Of a DNA stretch of 5,978 nt, positions 1 through 5,978 are shown one piece after another; position 1 is the first letter of the stretch, and each line of letters opens with the position of its first letter. The notes below the pieces were generated by a model, which was not told the origin of the DNA, made no database searches, and saw nothing but the letters and a program-made list of their open reading frames with translations. This stretch comes from CAYRUP01 sp964578975 (lineage in GTDB: Bacteria; Pseudomonadota; Gammaproteobacteria; DSM-16500). The stretch covers positions 1 through 5,978 of the forward strand of contig CAZOFA010000103.1 of NCBI GenBank assembly GCA_964578975.1, written 5' to 3'. Position numbers and translations under genes: made by a program.

Positions 1-2548
1 ACAAGAAAAAGTTGTGGATTTAATTGCAGCGTATCGTAGCTTTGGTCATTTGCGTGCAAACATCGGTCCGTTGGGATTGTATAAAGGCGGAGAAAATCCC
101 ACCTTAGATCTGAGCTATCACGGATTTGGTGATAATGATTTAAAAATTGAATTTGATACGGATACATTTCAAAGTTTAAAAAAACCCGCAGCGACATTAC
201 AAGAAATATATCAAACGTTGCAAAAAATTTATTGCGGCACGATTGGTATTGAATACACGCATATTTCACATCTGGCTGAAGTGGAGTGGATTCAACAACG
301 CATGGAGCAAGAATGGTTGAGTTTCGCGCCGAGCAAAAAAGAAAAATTACGCATTTTAGATCAATTAGTCGAGGCGGATGGTTTAGAAAAATATTTGGGT
401 TTTAAATATGTTGGACAAAAACGTTTTTCCTTGGAAGGTGGCGATAGTTTAATTCCATTGCTTGATACGATTGTGACACGCGGCGCTGAAAAAGGTGTAA
501 AAGAAATTGTAATCGGCATGGCGCATCGCGGACGTTTGAATGTATTAGTCAATGTGTTGGGCAAAGAGCCCGCGGAAGTATTCGCCGGTTTTGAAGGAAA
601 AGGCATTAAGAAAACAAATTCCGGTGATGTGAAATATCACATGGGATATTCTTCAAATGTGAATACACCTGGTGGTGACGTGCATCTGGCACTGGCATTT
701 AATCCCTCGCATTTAGAAATTGTTTCACCGGTGGTTCAAGGTTCTGTGCGCTCGCGACAACGCCGACGCAAAGATACTTCACAAAAACTCGTGATGCCGA
801 TTCAAATTCATGGTGATGCCGCGTTCGCCGGGCAAGGTGTGGTGATGGAAACATTCAACATGTCTCAAGCACGTTGGTTTACCGTGGGTGGATCGATTCA
901 TCTGGTGATTAATAATCAAGTTGGATTTACCATCAGCAATCCAAAAGATGCGCGCTCAGGATTATATTGTACTGATGTGGCAAAAATGGTCGAGGCACCG
1001 ATTTTGCATGTGAATGGCAACGATCCAGAAGCCGTTTTTTTCGCGGCAAAATTTGCGGTGGATTATCGTGCGCAATTTAAAAAAGATATTGTCATTGATC
1101 TCGTTTGCTATCGACGTCATGGTCACAATGAAGCGGATGAACCGTCTGCCACACAACCCTTGATGTATAAAGTCATTAAAGCACTTCCTGTCACTGCTGC
1201 GCTGTACGCAGAAAAATTACTGAAAGAAAATGTCATTGCTAACAACACCGAGCAACAACTGGCAGATGATTATCGAAAAAAATTGGATGAAGGAAAAAGT
1301 GTTGTTAGTGTCAATAATCAAGATTCTGCTTATGAATTTTCAAACTCATGGGCGCCGTTCGTTGGTACTGAGTGGACTGCAAAAGCAAAAACAGCCGTGC
1401 CACTGAAAAAAATTCAAGAAATCGCGCATCAGCTCGAAAAACTTCCGGATGGTTTTGTGTTACAACCGCAAGTTAAAAAAATGATGGAAGCGCGCCAAAA
1501 AATGACGGAAGGTGAGCAACTGTTAAATTGGGGATACGCGGAAACAATGGCGTATGCTACGTTGCTTGATGAAGGTTATCCGATTCGTTTGTGCGGACAA
1601 GATGCTTGTCGTGGCACATTCGCGCATCGTCACGCCGTTTTGCATGATCAAAAAACCGATGAAATTTATATTCCACTCAGTCATATTTCACCGAACCAAG
1701 TGCAAATCAATTTAATTGATTCGCTGTTGTCAGAAGAAGCCGTGTTAGCGTTTGAATATGGTTACGCATCAGCCGAGCCGAATTATTTAACCATCTGGGA
1801 AGCGCAATTTGGTGATTTTGCGAATGGCGCACAAGTGGTGATCGATCAATTTATCAGTTCGGGCGAGCAAAAGTGGGGTCGATTGTGTGGATTAGTGATG
1901 TTTTTACCGCACGGTTATGAAGGGCAGGGGCCTGAACATTCTTCTGCGCGTCTCGAACGGTATTTGCAATTGTGTGCAGAGCACAATATGCAAGTGTGTG
2001 TGCCCAGTACACCCGCGCAAACGTTTCATATGTTGCGACGTCAAATGATTCGTCCCTATCGCAAACCGCTGATTGTGATGACACCAAAAAGTTTATTGCG
2101 TCATCATTTGGCTGTTTCATCGCTGGATGATTTAACCAAGGGTGAATTTCAACTGGTGATTCCCGAAATTGATAACCTTGATAAAAATGTCGATCGACTG
2201 ATTATTTGTAGCGGCAAAGTGTATTACGATTTACTCGAAAAACGTCGCGCAGAAAAAATTACGAATGCGGCGATTATTCGACTCGAACAGTTATATCCAT
2301 TCCCAGAAGAAAAATTTAAAGAAATTCTTGCGACCTATGAGCAGGTAAAAAACATCATTTGGTGCCAAGAAGAACCGATGAATCAAGGGGCATGGTATAG
2401 TATCCAGCATCATTTGTTTTCTTGCCTTTATCCTAAACAACAATTAAGTTATGCGGGAAGAGCAGCCTCTGCGTCGCCAGCGGTTGGTTATAACTCTGTG
2501 CATTTGCAAGAACAAGAAGAATTAGTAATGCACGCTTTAACGAAATAA
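1..2548 (+). CDS. sucA: 2-oxoglutarate dehydrogenase E1 component (5'-partial)
   Basis: This is the ThDP-dependent E1o subunit of the cytoplasmic 2-oxoglutarate dehydrogenase complex. It decarboxylates 2-oxoglutarate and reductively succinylates the lipoyl group of SucB. The reading frame is open to the window edge (first whole codon at base 2), giving 848 visible residues. Against E. coli SucA (933 aa, from memory) roughly the first 88 residues lie upstream, so the GTG at 14 is not the true start. Numbering from the codon at base 2, visible motifs are AYRSFGHLRANIGPLG near the N-terminus, GMAHRGR (172-178), KYHMGYSS (211-218), the ThDP/Mg motif HGDAA...NNQ (Asp272 to Asn305), CYRRHGHNEADEP (369-381), GQDACRGTF (532-540), SEEAVLAFEYGY with the expected ThDP-activating glutamate (577-588), and HGYEGQGPEHSSAR (637-650). 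The C-terminus ends in the usual SASPAVGY block and is complete. sucB follows after 20 nt. A Cys-rich variation around GQD is the only oddity. Confidence 0.97.
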   Translation, partial: QEKVVDLIAAYRSFGHLRANIGPLGLYKGGENPTLDLSYHGFGDNDLKIEFDTDTFQSLKKPAATLQEIYQTLQKIYCGTIGIEYTHISHLAEVEWIQQRMEQEWLSFAPSKKEKLRILDQLVEADGLEKYLGFKYVGQKRFSLEGGDSLIPLLDTIVTRGAEKGVKEIVIGMAHRGRLNVLVNVLGKEPAEVFAGFEGKGIKKTNSGDVKYHMGYSSNVNTPGGDVHLALAFNPSHLEIVSPVVQGSVRSRQRRRKDTSQKLVMPIQIHGDAAFAGQGVVMETFNMSQARWFTVGGSIHLVINNQVGFTISNPKDARSGLYCTDVAKMVEAPILHVNGNDPEAVFFAAKFAVDYRAQFKKDIVIDLVCYRRHGHNEADEPSATQPLMYKVIKALPVTAALYAEKLLKENVIANNTEQQLADDYRKKLDEGKSVVSVNNQDSAYEFSNSWAPFVGTEWTAKAKTAVPLKKIQEIAHQLEKLPDGFVLQPQVKKMMEARQKMTEGEQLLNWGYAETMAYATLLDEGYPIRLCGQDACRGTFAHRHAVLHDQKTDEIYIPLSHISPNQVQINLIDSLLSEEAVLAFEYGYASAEPNYLTIWEAQFGDFANGAQVVIDQFISSGEQKWGRLCGLVMFLPHGYEGQGPEHSSARLERYLQLCAEHNMQVCVPSTPAQTFHMLRRQMIRPYRKPLIVMTPKSLLRHHLAVSSLDDLTKGEFQLVIPEIDNLDKNVDRLIICSGKVYYDLLEKRRAEKITNAAIIRLEQLYPFPEEKFKEILATYEQVKNIIWCQEEPMNQGAWYSIQHHLFSCLYPKQQLSYAGRAASASPAVGYNSVHLQEQEELVMHALTK

Positions 2549-2556
2549 ATTATTAA

Positions 2557-2563
2557 AAGGAAA
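2557..2563 (+). promoter_or_regulatory. Ribosome binding site of sucB
   Basis: AAGGAAA lies in the 20-nt sucA-sucB gap, with its AGGA core 7 nt before the ATG at 2569. It fixes that ATG as the sucB start and supports independent initiation on a shared sucAB transcript. Confidence 0.8.
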
Positions 2564-2568
2564 CACTC

Positions 2569-3765
2569 ATGACGATCGAAGTAAAAGTTCCTATGTTGCC
2601 AGAGTCGATTGCTGATGCAACGGTTTCAACGTGGCATAAAAATGTCGGTGATCACGTCGCGCGTGATGAAAATCTCGTCGATCTTGAAACAGATAAAGTG
2701 ATGCTGGAAGTGCCGGCGCCCGCTGATGGAATTTTGAAAGAAATTGTAAAAAAGAGTGGGACGACAGTGAAAGCCAATGAAGTGCTTGCGATTATTGAAC
2801 CGGGTAGTGGGGGTTCATCGACTAAAGCGAAAGAAAAAGAAAAAGACGAAAAACCAAAAGAAAAAGAAACGAAACCGGCTCAAACATCTGCAGACAAACC
2901 CTCAGAAAAAAACACAGCGGCAGCGAGTGCCTCAATCGGTCCCTCTGCACGTCGTGTGGTTGCGGAGCATGATGTGGATGTGTCTCAAGTGAAAGGCACG
3001 GGTAAAGATGGACGCATCACCAAAGAAAATGTGTTGGATGCAGTTGCCATGACGACAAAAGGTGGACGTCCGGAAAAACGTGTTCCCATGACGCGAATTC
3101 GTGCGCGTATCGCAGAACGCTTATTAGAAGTGCGACAAAACACGGCGATGCTAACCACCTTCAATGAAATTAATTTGCAACAAGTGATTGAATTACGTAC
3201 TCGCTACAAAGAAAAATTTGAAAAAACACACAACGCGCGCTTGGGGTTCATGTCGTTTTTTGTCAAAGCATCAGTAGAAGCGTTGAAACGTAATCCGACC
3301 GTGAATGCATCGATTGATGGCAACGATGTTGTGTATCATGGTTATTTTGATATTGGTGTTGCAGTGTCGACAGAACGCGGTTTAGTCGTTCCAGTGTTGC
3401 GCGATGCAGATCAAATGAGTATGGCGGAGATTGAAGCTAAAATTGCCGAATATGCAACGAAAGCGCGTGCTGGAAAATTAACCTTGGAAGAAATGCAAGG
3501 TGGAACGTTTACGATTACGAATGGTGGTGTATTTGGCTCCTTGCTTTCCACGCCGATCTTGAATTCTCCTCAAAGCGCAATTTTAGGCATGCACAAAATC
3601 GATCAACGACCCGTGGTTGAAAACGGCCAAATTGTCATTCGACCGATGATGTATGTGGCGATGTCGTATGATCATCGTCTGATTGATGGGAAGGATTCGG
3701 TGACCTTCTTGGTGGCGATTAAGGAATTACTCGAGGATCCAGCGCGTCTGTTGCTTGAAGTGTGA
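2569..3765 (+). CDS. sucB: Dihydrolipoyllysine succinyltransferase (E2o)
   Basis: This is the core E2 subunit of the 2-oxoglutarate dehydrogenase complex, moving succinyl from its lipoyl arm to CoA. Its 398 residues compare with about 405 in E. coli. The order is a lipoyl domain (about 1-77) with the lipoylated lysine in ETDKVMLEV (Lys43); a highly charged Lys/Glu linker (about 82-120); a peripheral subunit-binding domain (about 122-160, from IGPSARRVVAEHDVDV to GKDGRITKENVLDAV); a very short second linker (about 161-169); and the catalytic domain (about 170-398). The catalytic domain begins KRVPMTRIRARIAERL and carries GFMSFFVKA, TITNGGVFGS and the active-site SYDHRLIDG (His369, Asp373). STPILNSPQSAILGMHKI is typical of E2o, which argues against a pyruvate dehydrogenase E2. 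A single lipoyl domain also fits E2o. The ATG is set by the AGGA 7 nt upstream. The stop TGA is followed by a second in-frame TGA at 3769-3771. No lpd gene follows. Confidence 0.97.
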   Translation: MTIEVKVPMLPESIADATVSTWHKNVGDHVARDENLVDLETDKVMLEVPAPADGILKEIVKKSGTTVKANEVLAIIEPGSGGSSTKAKEKEKDEKPKEKETKPAQTSADKPSEKNTAAASASIGPSARRVVAEHDVDVSQVKGTGKDGRITKENVLDAVAMTTKGGRPEKRVPMTRIRARIAERLLEVRQNTAMLTTFNEINLQQVIELRTRYKEKFEKTHNARLGFMSFFVKASVEALKRNPTVNASIDGNDVVYHGYFDIGVAVSTERGLVVPVLRDADQMSMAEIEAKIAEYATKARAGKLTLEEMQGGTFTITNGGVFGSLLSTPILNSPQSAILGMHKIDQRPVVENGQIVIRPMMYVAMSYDHRLIDGKDSVTFLVAIKELLEDPARLLLEV

Positions 3766-3799
3766 TTCTGAATTACTATTTGCCATTATTTAAAATGTA

Positions 3800-3845
3800 T
3801 CATTCCCGAGTTCGTGTCATTCCCGCCTTCGCGGGAATGACACGA
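3800..3845. repeat. dRS3-like palindromic repeat with extra half-site, between sucB and sucC
   Basis: The left arm 3812-3826 and right arm 3831-3845 are perfect reverse complements, giving a 15-bp stem with the 4-nt loop CTTC. The core 3819-3838 reads ATTCCCGCCTTCGCGGGAAT, which fits the ATTCCC-N8-GGGAAT pattern of the neisserial dRS3 repeat. An additional half-copy, TCATTCCCG, sits at 3800-3808, 17 nt before the same 9-mer inside the stem (3817-3825), so it could pair alternatively with CGGGAATGA at 3832-3840. No T-run follows the stem, so it is not a classical intrinsic terminator. A 24-bp segment (3819-3842) recurs in inverted orientation after sucD. It is probably a dispersed repeat. An effect on sucCD expression is inference. 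Confidence 0.85.
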
Positions 3846-3864
3846 TGACAAGAATATAACAAGC

Positions 3865-3868
3865 AGGA
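3865..3868 (+). promoter_or_regulatory. Ribosome binding site of sucC
   Basis: AGGA, within AGCAGGAAAA, lies 9 nt before the ATG at 3878 and 19 nt after the end of the hairpin, so the hairpin does not cover it. It supports the chosen sucC start. Confidence 0.7.
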
Positions 3869-3877
3869 AAAAATAAA

Positions 3878-5041
3878 ATGAACTTACATGAATACCAAGC
3901 AAAAAAAATACTTGCACAATATGGCTTACCTGTCCCACACAGTGAAGTCGCCTTCAGTGTCGATGAAGCGGTAAATCTCGCCGATAACATCAATGCGAAA
4001 CGCTGGGTGGTGAAAGCACAAGTGCATGCGGGTGGTCGCGGTAAAGCCGGTGGAGTCAAAATTGTTTCGACCAAAGATGAACTCGCCAAAGCGGCACAAG
4101 ATATGTTGGGTATTCGTTTAGTGACTTATCAAACCAATGCAGATGGACAGCCCGTCAATCAAATTTTAATTGAAGAACCCTCCGAGATTGAGCGCGAACT
4201 TTATTTAGGCGCGGTGATTGATCGTTCATCACAACGCATCGTCTTCATGGCGTCGACCGAAGGTGGCGTTGAAATTGAAAAAGTCGCGCATGAAACGCCC
4301 GAAAAAATTCTCACTGCCACCGTGGATCCTTTAGTGGGTGTACAACCGTTTCAAGCACGCCAATTAGCGTTTGGTTTAGGTTTAAGCGGCGATCAAATTA
4401 AACAATTTACCAAAATTTTATTAGGTCTCGCGAAAATGTTTGAAGAGCGAGATTTAAGTTTATTAGAAATTAATCCCTTGGTAGTCACCAAACAAGGCGT
4501 ATTAGTTTGCTTAGATTGCAAAATCAACATTGATGATAACGCACTGTATCGCCAACCCGAAATGCGTGCACTGCGTGATACGTCCCAAGAAGATGAACGC
4601 GAAAATCGTGCGCGGGATTGGGAATTAAATTACATTGCACTCGATGGCAATATTGGTTGTATGGTGAATGGTGCCGGTCTTGCAATGGCGACAATGGATC
4701 TGGTCAAATTACACGGTGGCGCACCGGCTAATTTTCTGGATGTTGGCGGCGGTGCCACGAAAGAACGTGTGACTGAAGCGTTCAAAATTATTTTGTCCGA
4801 TAAAAATGTGAAAGCGATTTTAGTAAACATTTTTGGCGGTATTGTGCGTTGCGATTTAATTGCAGATGGCATTATTGGTGCGGTTGAAGAAGTGGGAACA
4901 CAACTTCCTGTCGTCGTGCGCTTAGAAGGAAATAATGCAGAACTCGGTTCAAAAAAATTAAGTCAAAGTGGTCTTAATATTATTGCAGCAGAAAGTTTTA
5001 CCGATGCTGCGAAAAAAGTAGTTCAAGCTGCAAAAGCATAA
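3878..5041 (+). CDS. sucC: Succinyl-CoA synthetase beta subunit (ADP-forming type likely)
   Basis: With SucD it converts succinyl-CoA, phosphate and NDP to succinate, CoA and NTP in the cytoplasm. The beta subunit carries the ATP-grasp nucleotide site and the succinate site. Its 387 residues compare with 388 in E. coli, and it begins with the family signature MNLHEYQAKKIL. The N-terminal ATP-grasp part (about 1-240) shows VVKAQVHAGGRGKAGGVK (44-61) with nucleotide-contacting Lys46, ELYLGAVIDRSSQRIVFMAS (107-126), and the Mg ligands Asn199 in LLEINP and Asp213 in CLDCK, at the same positions as in E. coli. The C-terminal ligase domain shows GNIGCMVNGAGLAMATMD (257-274), FLDVGGGATKERVTEAFKII (286-305), NIFGGIVRCDLIADGI (317-332) and RLEGNNAELG (348-357). 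The ATG is backed by the AGGA 9 nt upstream. Codons 8-11 contain an A8 run (3901-3908). Nucleotide preference cannot be read firmly from sequence alone. Confidence 0.97.
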   Translation: MNLHEYQAKKILAQYGLPVPHSEVAFSVDEAVNLADNINAKRWVVKAQVHAGGRGKAGGVKIVSTKDELAKAAQDMLGIRLVTYQTNADGQPVNQILIEEPSEIERELYLGAVIDRSSQRIVFMASTEGGVEIEKVAHETPEKILTATVDPLVGVQPFQARQLAFGLGLSGDQIKQFTKILLGLAKMFEERDLSLLEINPLVVTKQGVLVCLDCKINIDDNALYRQPEMRALRDTSQEDERENRARDWELNYIALDGNIGCMVNGAGLAMATMDLVKLHGGAPANFLDVGGGATKERVTEAFKIILSDKNVKAILVNIFGGIVRCDLIADGIIGAVEEVGTQLPVVVRLEGNNAELGSKKLSQSGLNIIAAESFTDAAKKVVQAAKA

Positions 5042-5049
5042 ACGAATTC

Positions 5050-5055
5050 AGAGGA
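5050..5055 (+). promoter_or_regulatory. Ribosome binding site of sucD
   Basis: AGAGGA in the 18-nt sucC-sucD gap ends only 4 nt before the ATG at 5060, a rather tight spacing. It still singles out this ATG, which gives the family's conserved MSILI N-terminus. Confidence 0.7.
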
Positions 5056-5059
5056 TTTT

Positions 5060-5944
5060 ATGAGTATATTAATTAATAAAAACACAAAAGTAATTTGCCA
5101 GGGATTCACTGGGAAGCAGGGGACATTTCATTCTGAGCAAGCGATTGCGTATGGCACTAAAATGGTGGGTGGTGTGACGCCGGAGAAAGGTGGTCAAACG
5201 CATTTAGGATTGCCAGTGTTTAACACCGTCAAAGAAGCCTATAAAGCGACAAAAGCGGATGCGTCTGTGATTTATGTGCCGGCACCGTTTTGCAAAGATT
5301 CGATTATTGAAGCGGTGGAAGCGGGTATTAAATTAATTATTTGTATTACCGAGGGTATTCCAACGTTAGATATGTTGGATGTGAAAGCATTCATGGCAAA
5401 TCATACAACCACTCGTTTGGTGGGGCCCAATTGTCCGGGTGTGATTACGCCGGGTGAATGTAAAATTGGCATTATGCCGGGTCATATTCATATGCCGGGT
5501 AAAGTCGGCATTGTGTCGCGTTCAGGGACACTCACCTATGAAGCTGTGAAGCAAACGACGGAATTAGGTTTGGGTCAAAGTACCTGCGTGGGTATTGGTG
5601 GCGATCCGATTCCTGGAACGAATTTCATTGATGTGTTAGCGCTTTTTGAAAAAGATCCGCAAACCGAAGTGATTATCATGGTCGGTGAAATTGGTGGGAC
5701 GGCGGAAGATGAAGCGGCTGAGTATATCAAAAAGCATGTTAGTAAGCCGGTGGTTTCTTACATTGCGGGTGTGACAGCGCCTGAAGGAAAACGTATGGGA
5801 CATGCGGGTGCGATTATTGCTGGCGGCAAAGGCACCGCGGCTGAAAAATTTGCGACACTTGAAGCAGCCGGTGTGCATACGGTACGTTCTCCAGCGGAAA
5901 TTGGTAAAACCGTTGCGAAAGTTTTGCAAACAGTGAAAGCATAA
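5060..5944 (+). CDS. sucD: Succinyl-CoA synthetase alpha subunit
   Basis: This is the CoA-binding, phosphohistidine-carrying subunit that pairs with SucC. Its 294 residues compare with 289 in E. coli; the difference is one extra residue near 105-120 and a slightly longer C-terminus ending KVLQTVKA. The N-terminal Rossmann-type CoA-binding domain (about 1-125) begins MSILINKNTKVICQGFTGKQ and includes TFHSEQAIAYGTKMVGGVTP (22-41), SVIYVPAPFCKD (69-80) and ITEGIPTLDML (96-106). GPNCPGVITPGECKIG (122-137) leads into the ligase domain, with VSRSGTLTYEAV (152-163) and GIGGDPIPGTNF (178-189). The active-site histidine that is phosphorylated is His248 in GKRMGHAGAIIAGGKGTA (243-260). It is co-transcribed with sucC, 18 nt downstream. 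Only two bases separate its TAA from a palindromic repeat. Nothing in it appears broken or unusual. Confidence 0.98.
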   Translation: MSILINKNTKVICQGFTGKQGTFHSEQAIAYGTKMVGGVTPEKGGQTHLGLPVFNTVKEAYKATKADASVIYVPAPFCKDSIIEAVEAGIKLIICITEGIPTLDMLDVKAFMANHTTTRLVGPNCPGVITPGECKIGIMPGHIHMPGKVGIVSRSGTLTYEAVKQTTELGLGQSTCVGIGGDPIPGTNFIDVLALFEKDPQTEVIIMVGEIGGTAEDEAAEYIKKHVSKPVVSYIAGVTAPEGKRMGHAGAIIAGGKGTAAEKFATLEAAGVHTVRSPAEIGKTVAKVLQTVKA

Positions 5945-5946
5945 CA

Positions 5947-5970
5947 TGTCATTCCCGCGAAGGCGGGAAT
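5947..5970. repeat. dRS3-like palindromic repeat immediately after sucD
   Basis: The core 5951-5970 is ATTCCCGCGAAGGCGGGAAT, an 8-bp perfect stem (5951-5958 with 5963-5970) and GAAG loop, again fitting ATTCCC-N8-GGGAAT. The 24 bases 5947-5970 are the exact reverse complement of 3819-3842, so the two copies are inverted relative to each other. Here the flanks (TGTC before, CCATTCAG after) do not extend the palindrome, unlike the upstream copy. It may continue past the window edge. It could protect the 3' end of the sucCD message or help termination, but no T-run is visible in the 8 remaining bases. Confidence 0.85.
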
Positions 5971-5978
5971 CCATTCAG

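Noticed and set aside
14..16. GTG as the sucA start codon
   Set aside because: The frame stays open to the window edge with conserved-looking residues QEKV before it, and about 88 N-terminal residues expected for E1o would be missing. The gene is simply cut by the window.
2777..2992. Plus-strand 71-codon ORF inside sucB, very Lys-rich
   Set aside because: It is the shifted-frame reading of the A-rich linker DNA of sucB. Its lysine content is a composition artefact.
3780..3803. Promoter for sucCD: TTGCCA (3780-3785) with TATCAT (3798-3803)
   Set aside because: Each hexamer is near consensus, but the spacer is only 12 nt, too short for a sigma-70 promoter. TAAAAT at 3791 has no good -35 at 16-18 nt. 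It was left out as a feature.
3812..3845. Rho-independent terminator after sucB
   Set aside because: The stem is strong, but the following bases (TGACAAGAATATAAC) have no T-run, and the same sequence recurs as a dispersed repeat.
3901..3908. A8 run near the sucC start as a phase-variation or slippage site
   Set aside because: It encodes conserved lysines (QAKKIL) in an AT-leaning gene set with several A7 runs (for example 178-184 and 1475-1481). A switch in an essential-type metabolic gene is unlikely.
3817..4089. Minus-strand ORF of 90 codons over the start of sucC
   Set aside because: It is antisense to the conserved sucC N-terminus, ends in the repeat, and shows no recognisable domain or ribosome binding site.
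5636..5974. Minus-strand ORF of 112 codons beginning MDSRLRGND
   Set aside because: Its start lies in the palindromic repeat, whose translation commonly gives this peptide, and the rest is antisense to the strongly conserved sucD.
1..5978. A hidden novel system in the window
   Set aside because: Almost all bases belong to four well-known TCA genes with intact catalytic motifs. Only the repeats and linkers remain unexplained.

Overview
The window holds the 2-oxoglutarate-to-succinate segment of the TCA cycle: sucA (5' end cut off by the window edge), sucB, sucC and sucD. All four genes lie on the + strand and fill almost the whole window. I see no RNA gene, CRISPR array, transposase, phage gene or cryptic extra ORF. 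The only non-coding structure is two copies of a short palindromic repeat, one in the sucB-sucC gap and one just after the sucD stop.

Organism: the four proteins read closely like enterobacterial SucA, SucB, SucC and SucD as I remember them, including long identical stretches, and the sucABCD order is the usual gammaproteobacterial one. The DNA is moderately AT-rich, with A/T-ending codons (aaa, att, tta, gaa) and many lysine A-runs. The palindrome ATTCCC-N8-GGGAAT fits the pattern of the neisserial dRS3 repeat, and similar short repeats occur in many gamma- and betaproteobacteria. My best guess is an AT-leaning gammaproteobacterium, perhaps near Legionella or Coxiella, but genus cannot be settled from this window.

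Layout: sucA ends at 2548 and sucB starts 20 nt later behind a good ribosome binding site, so the two E1o and E2o subunits are surely co-transcribed. sucB ends at 3765 with a second in-frame TGA two codons on. A 112-nt gap follows, carrying a perfect 15-bp hairpin preceded by an extra half-copy of the repeat. sucC (3878-5041) and sucD (5060-5944) are 18 nt apart. An inverted second copy of the repeat starts 2 nt after the sucD stop and lies at the window end.

Function: SucA (ThDP-dependent E1o) decarboxylates 2-oxoglutarate and reductively succinylates the lipoyl group on SucB (E2o), which passes the succinyl group to CoA. SucCD (beta and alpha subunits) then converts succinyl-CoA to succinate with nucleoside triphosphate formation. 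The E3 subunit (lpd) is not between sucB and sucC and must be encoded elsewhere. All catalytic motifs I can check are intact. The parts worth a second look are the inverted repeat pair around sucCD, the hairpin that could set sucCD expression apart from sucAB, and the unusual SucB linkers.
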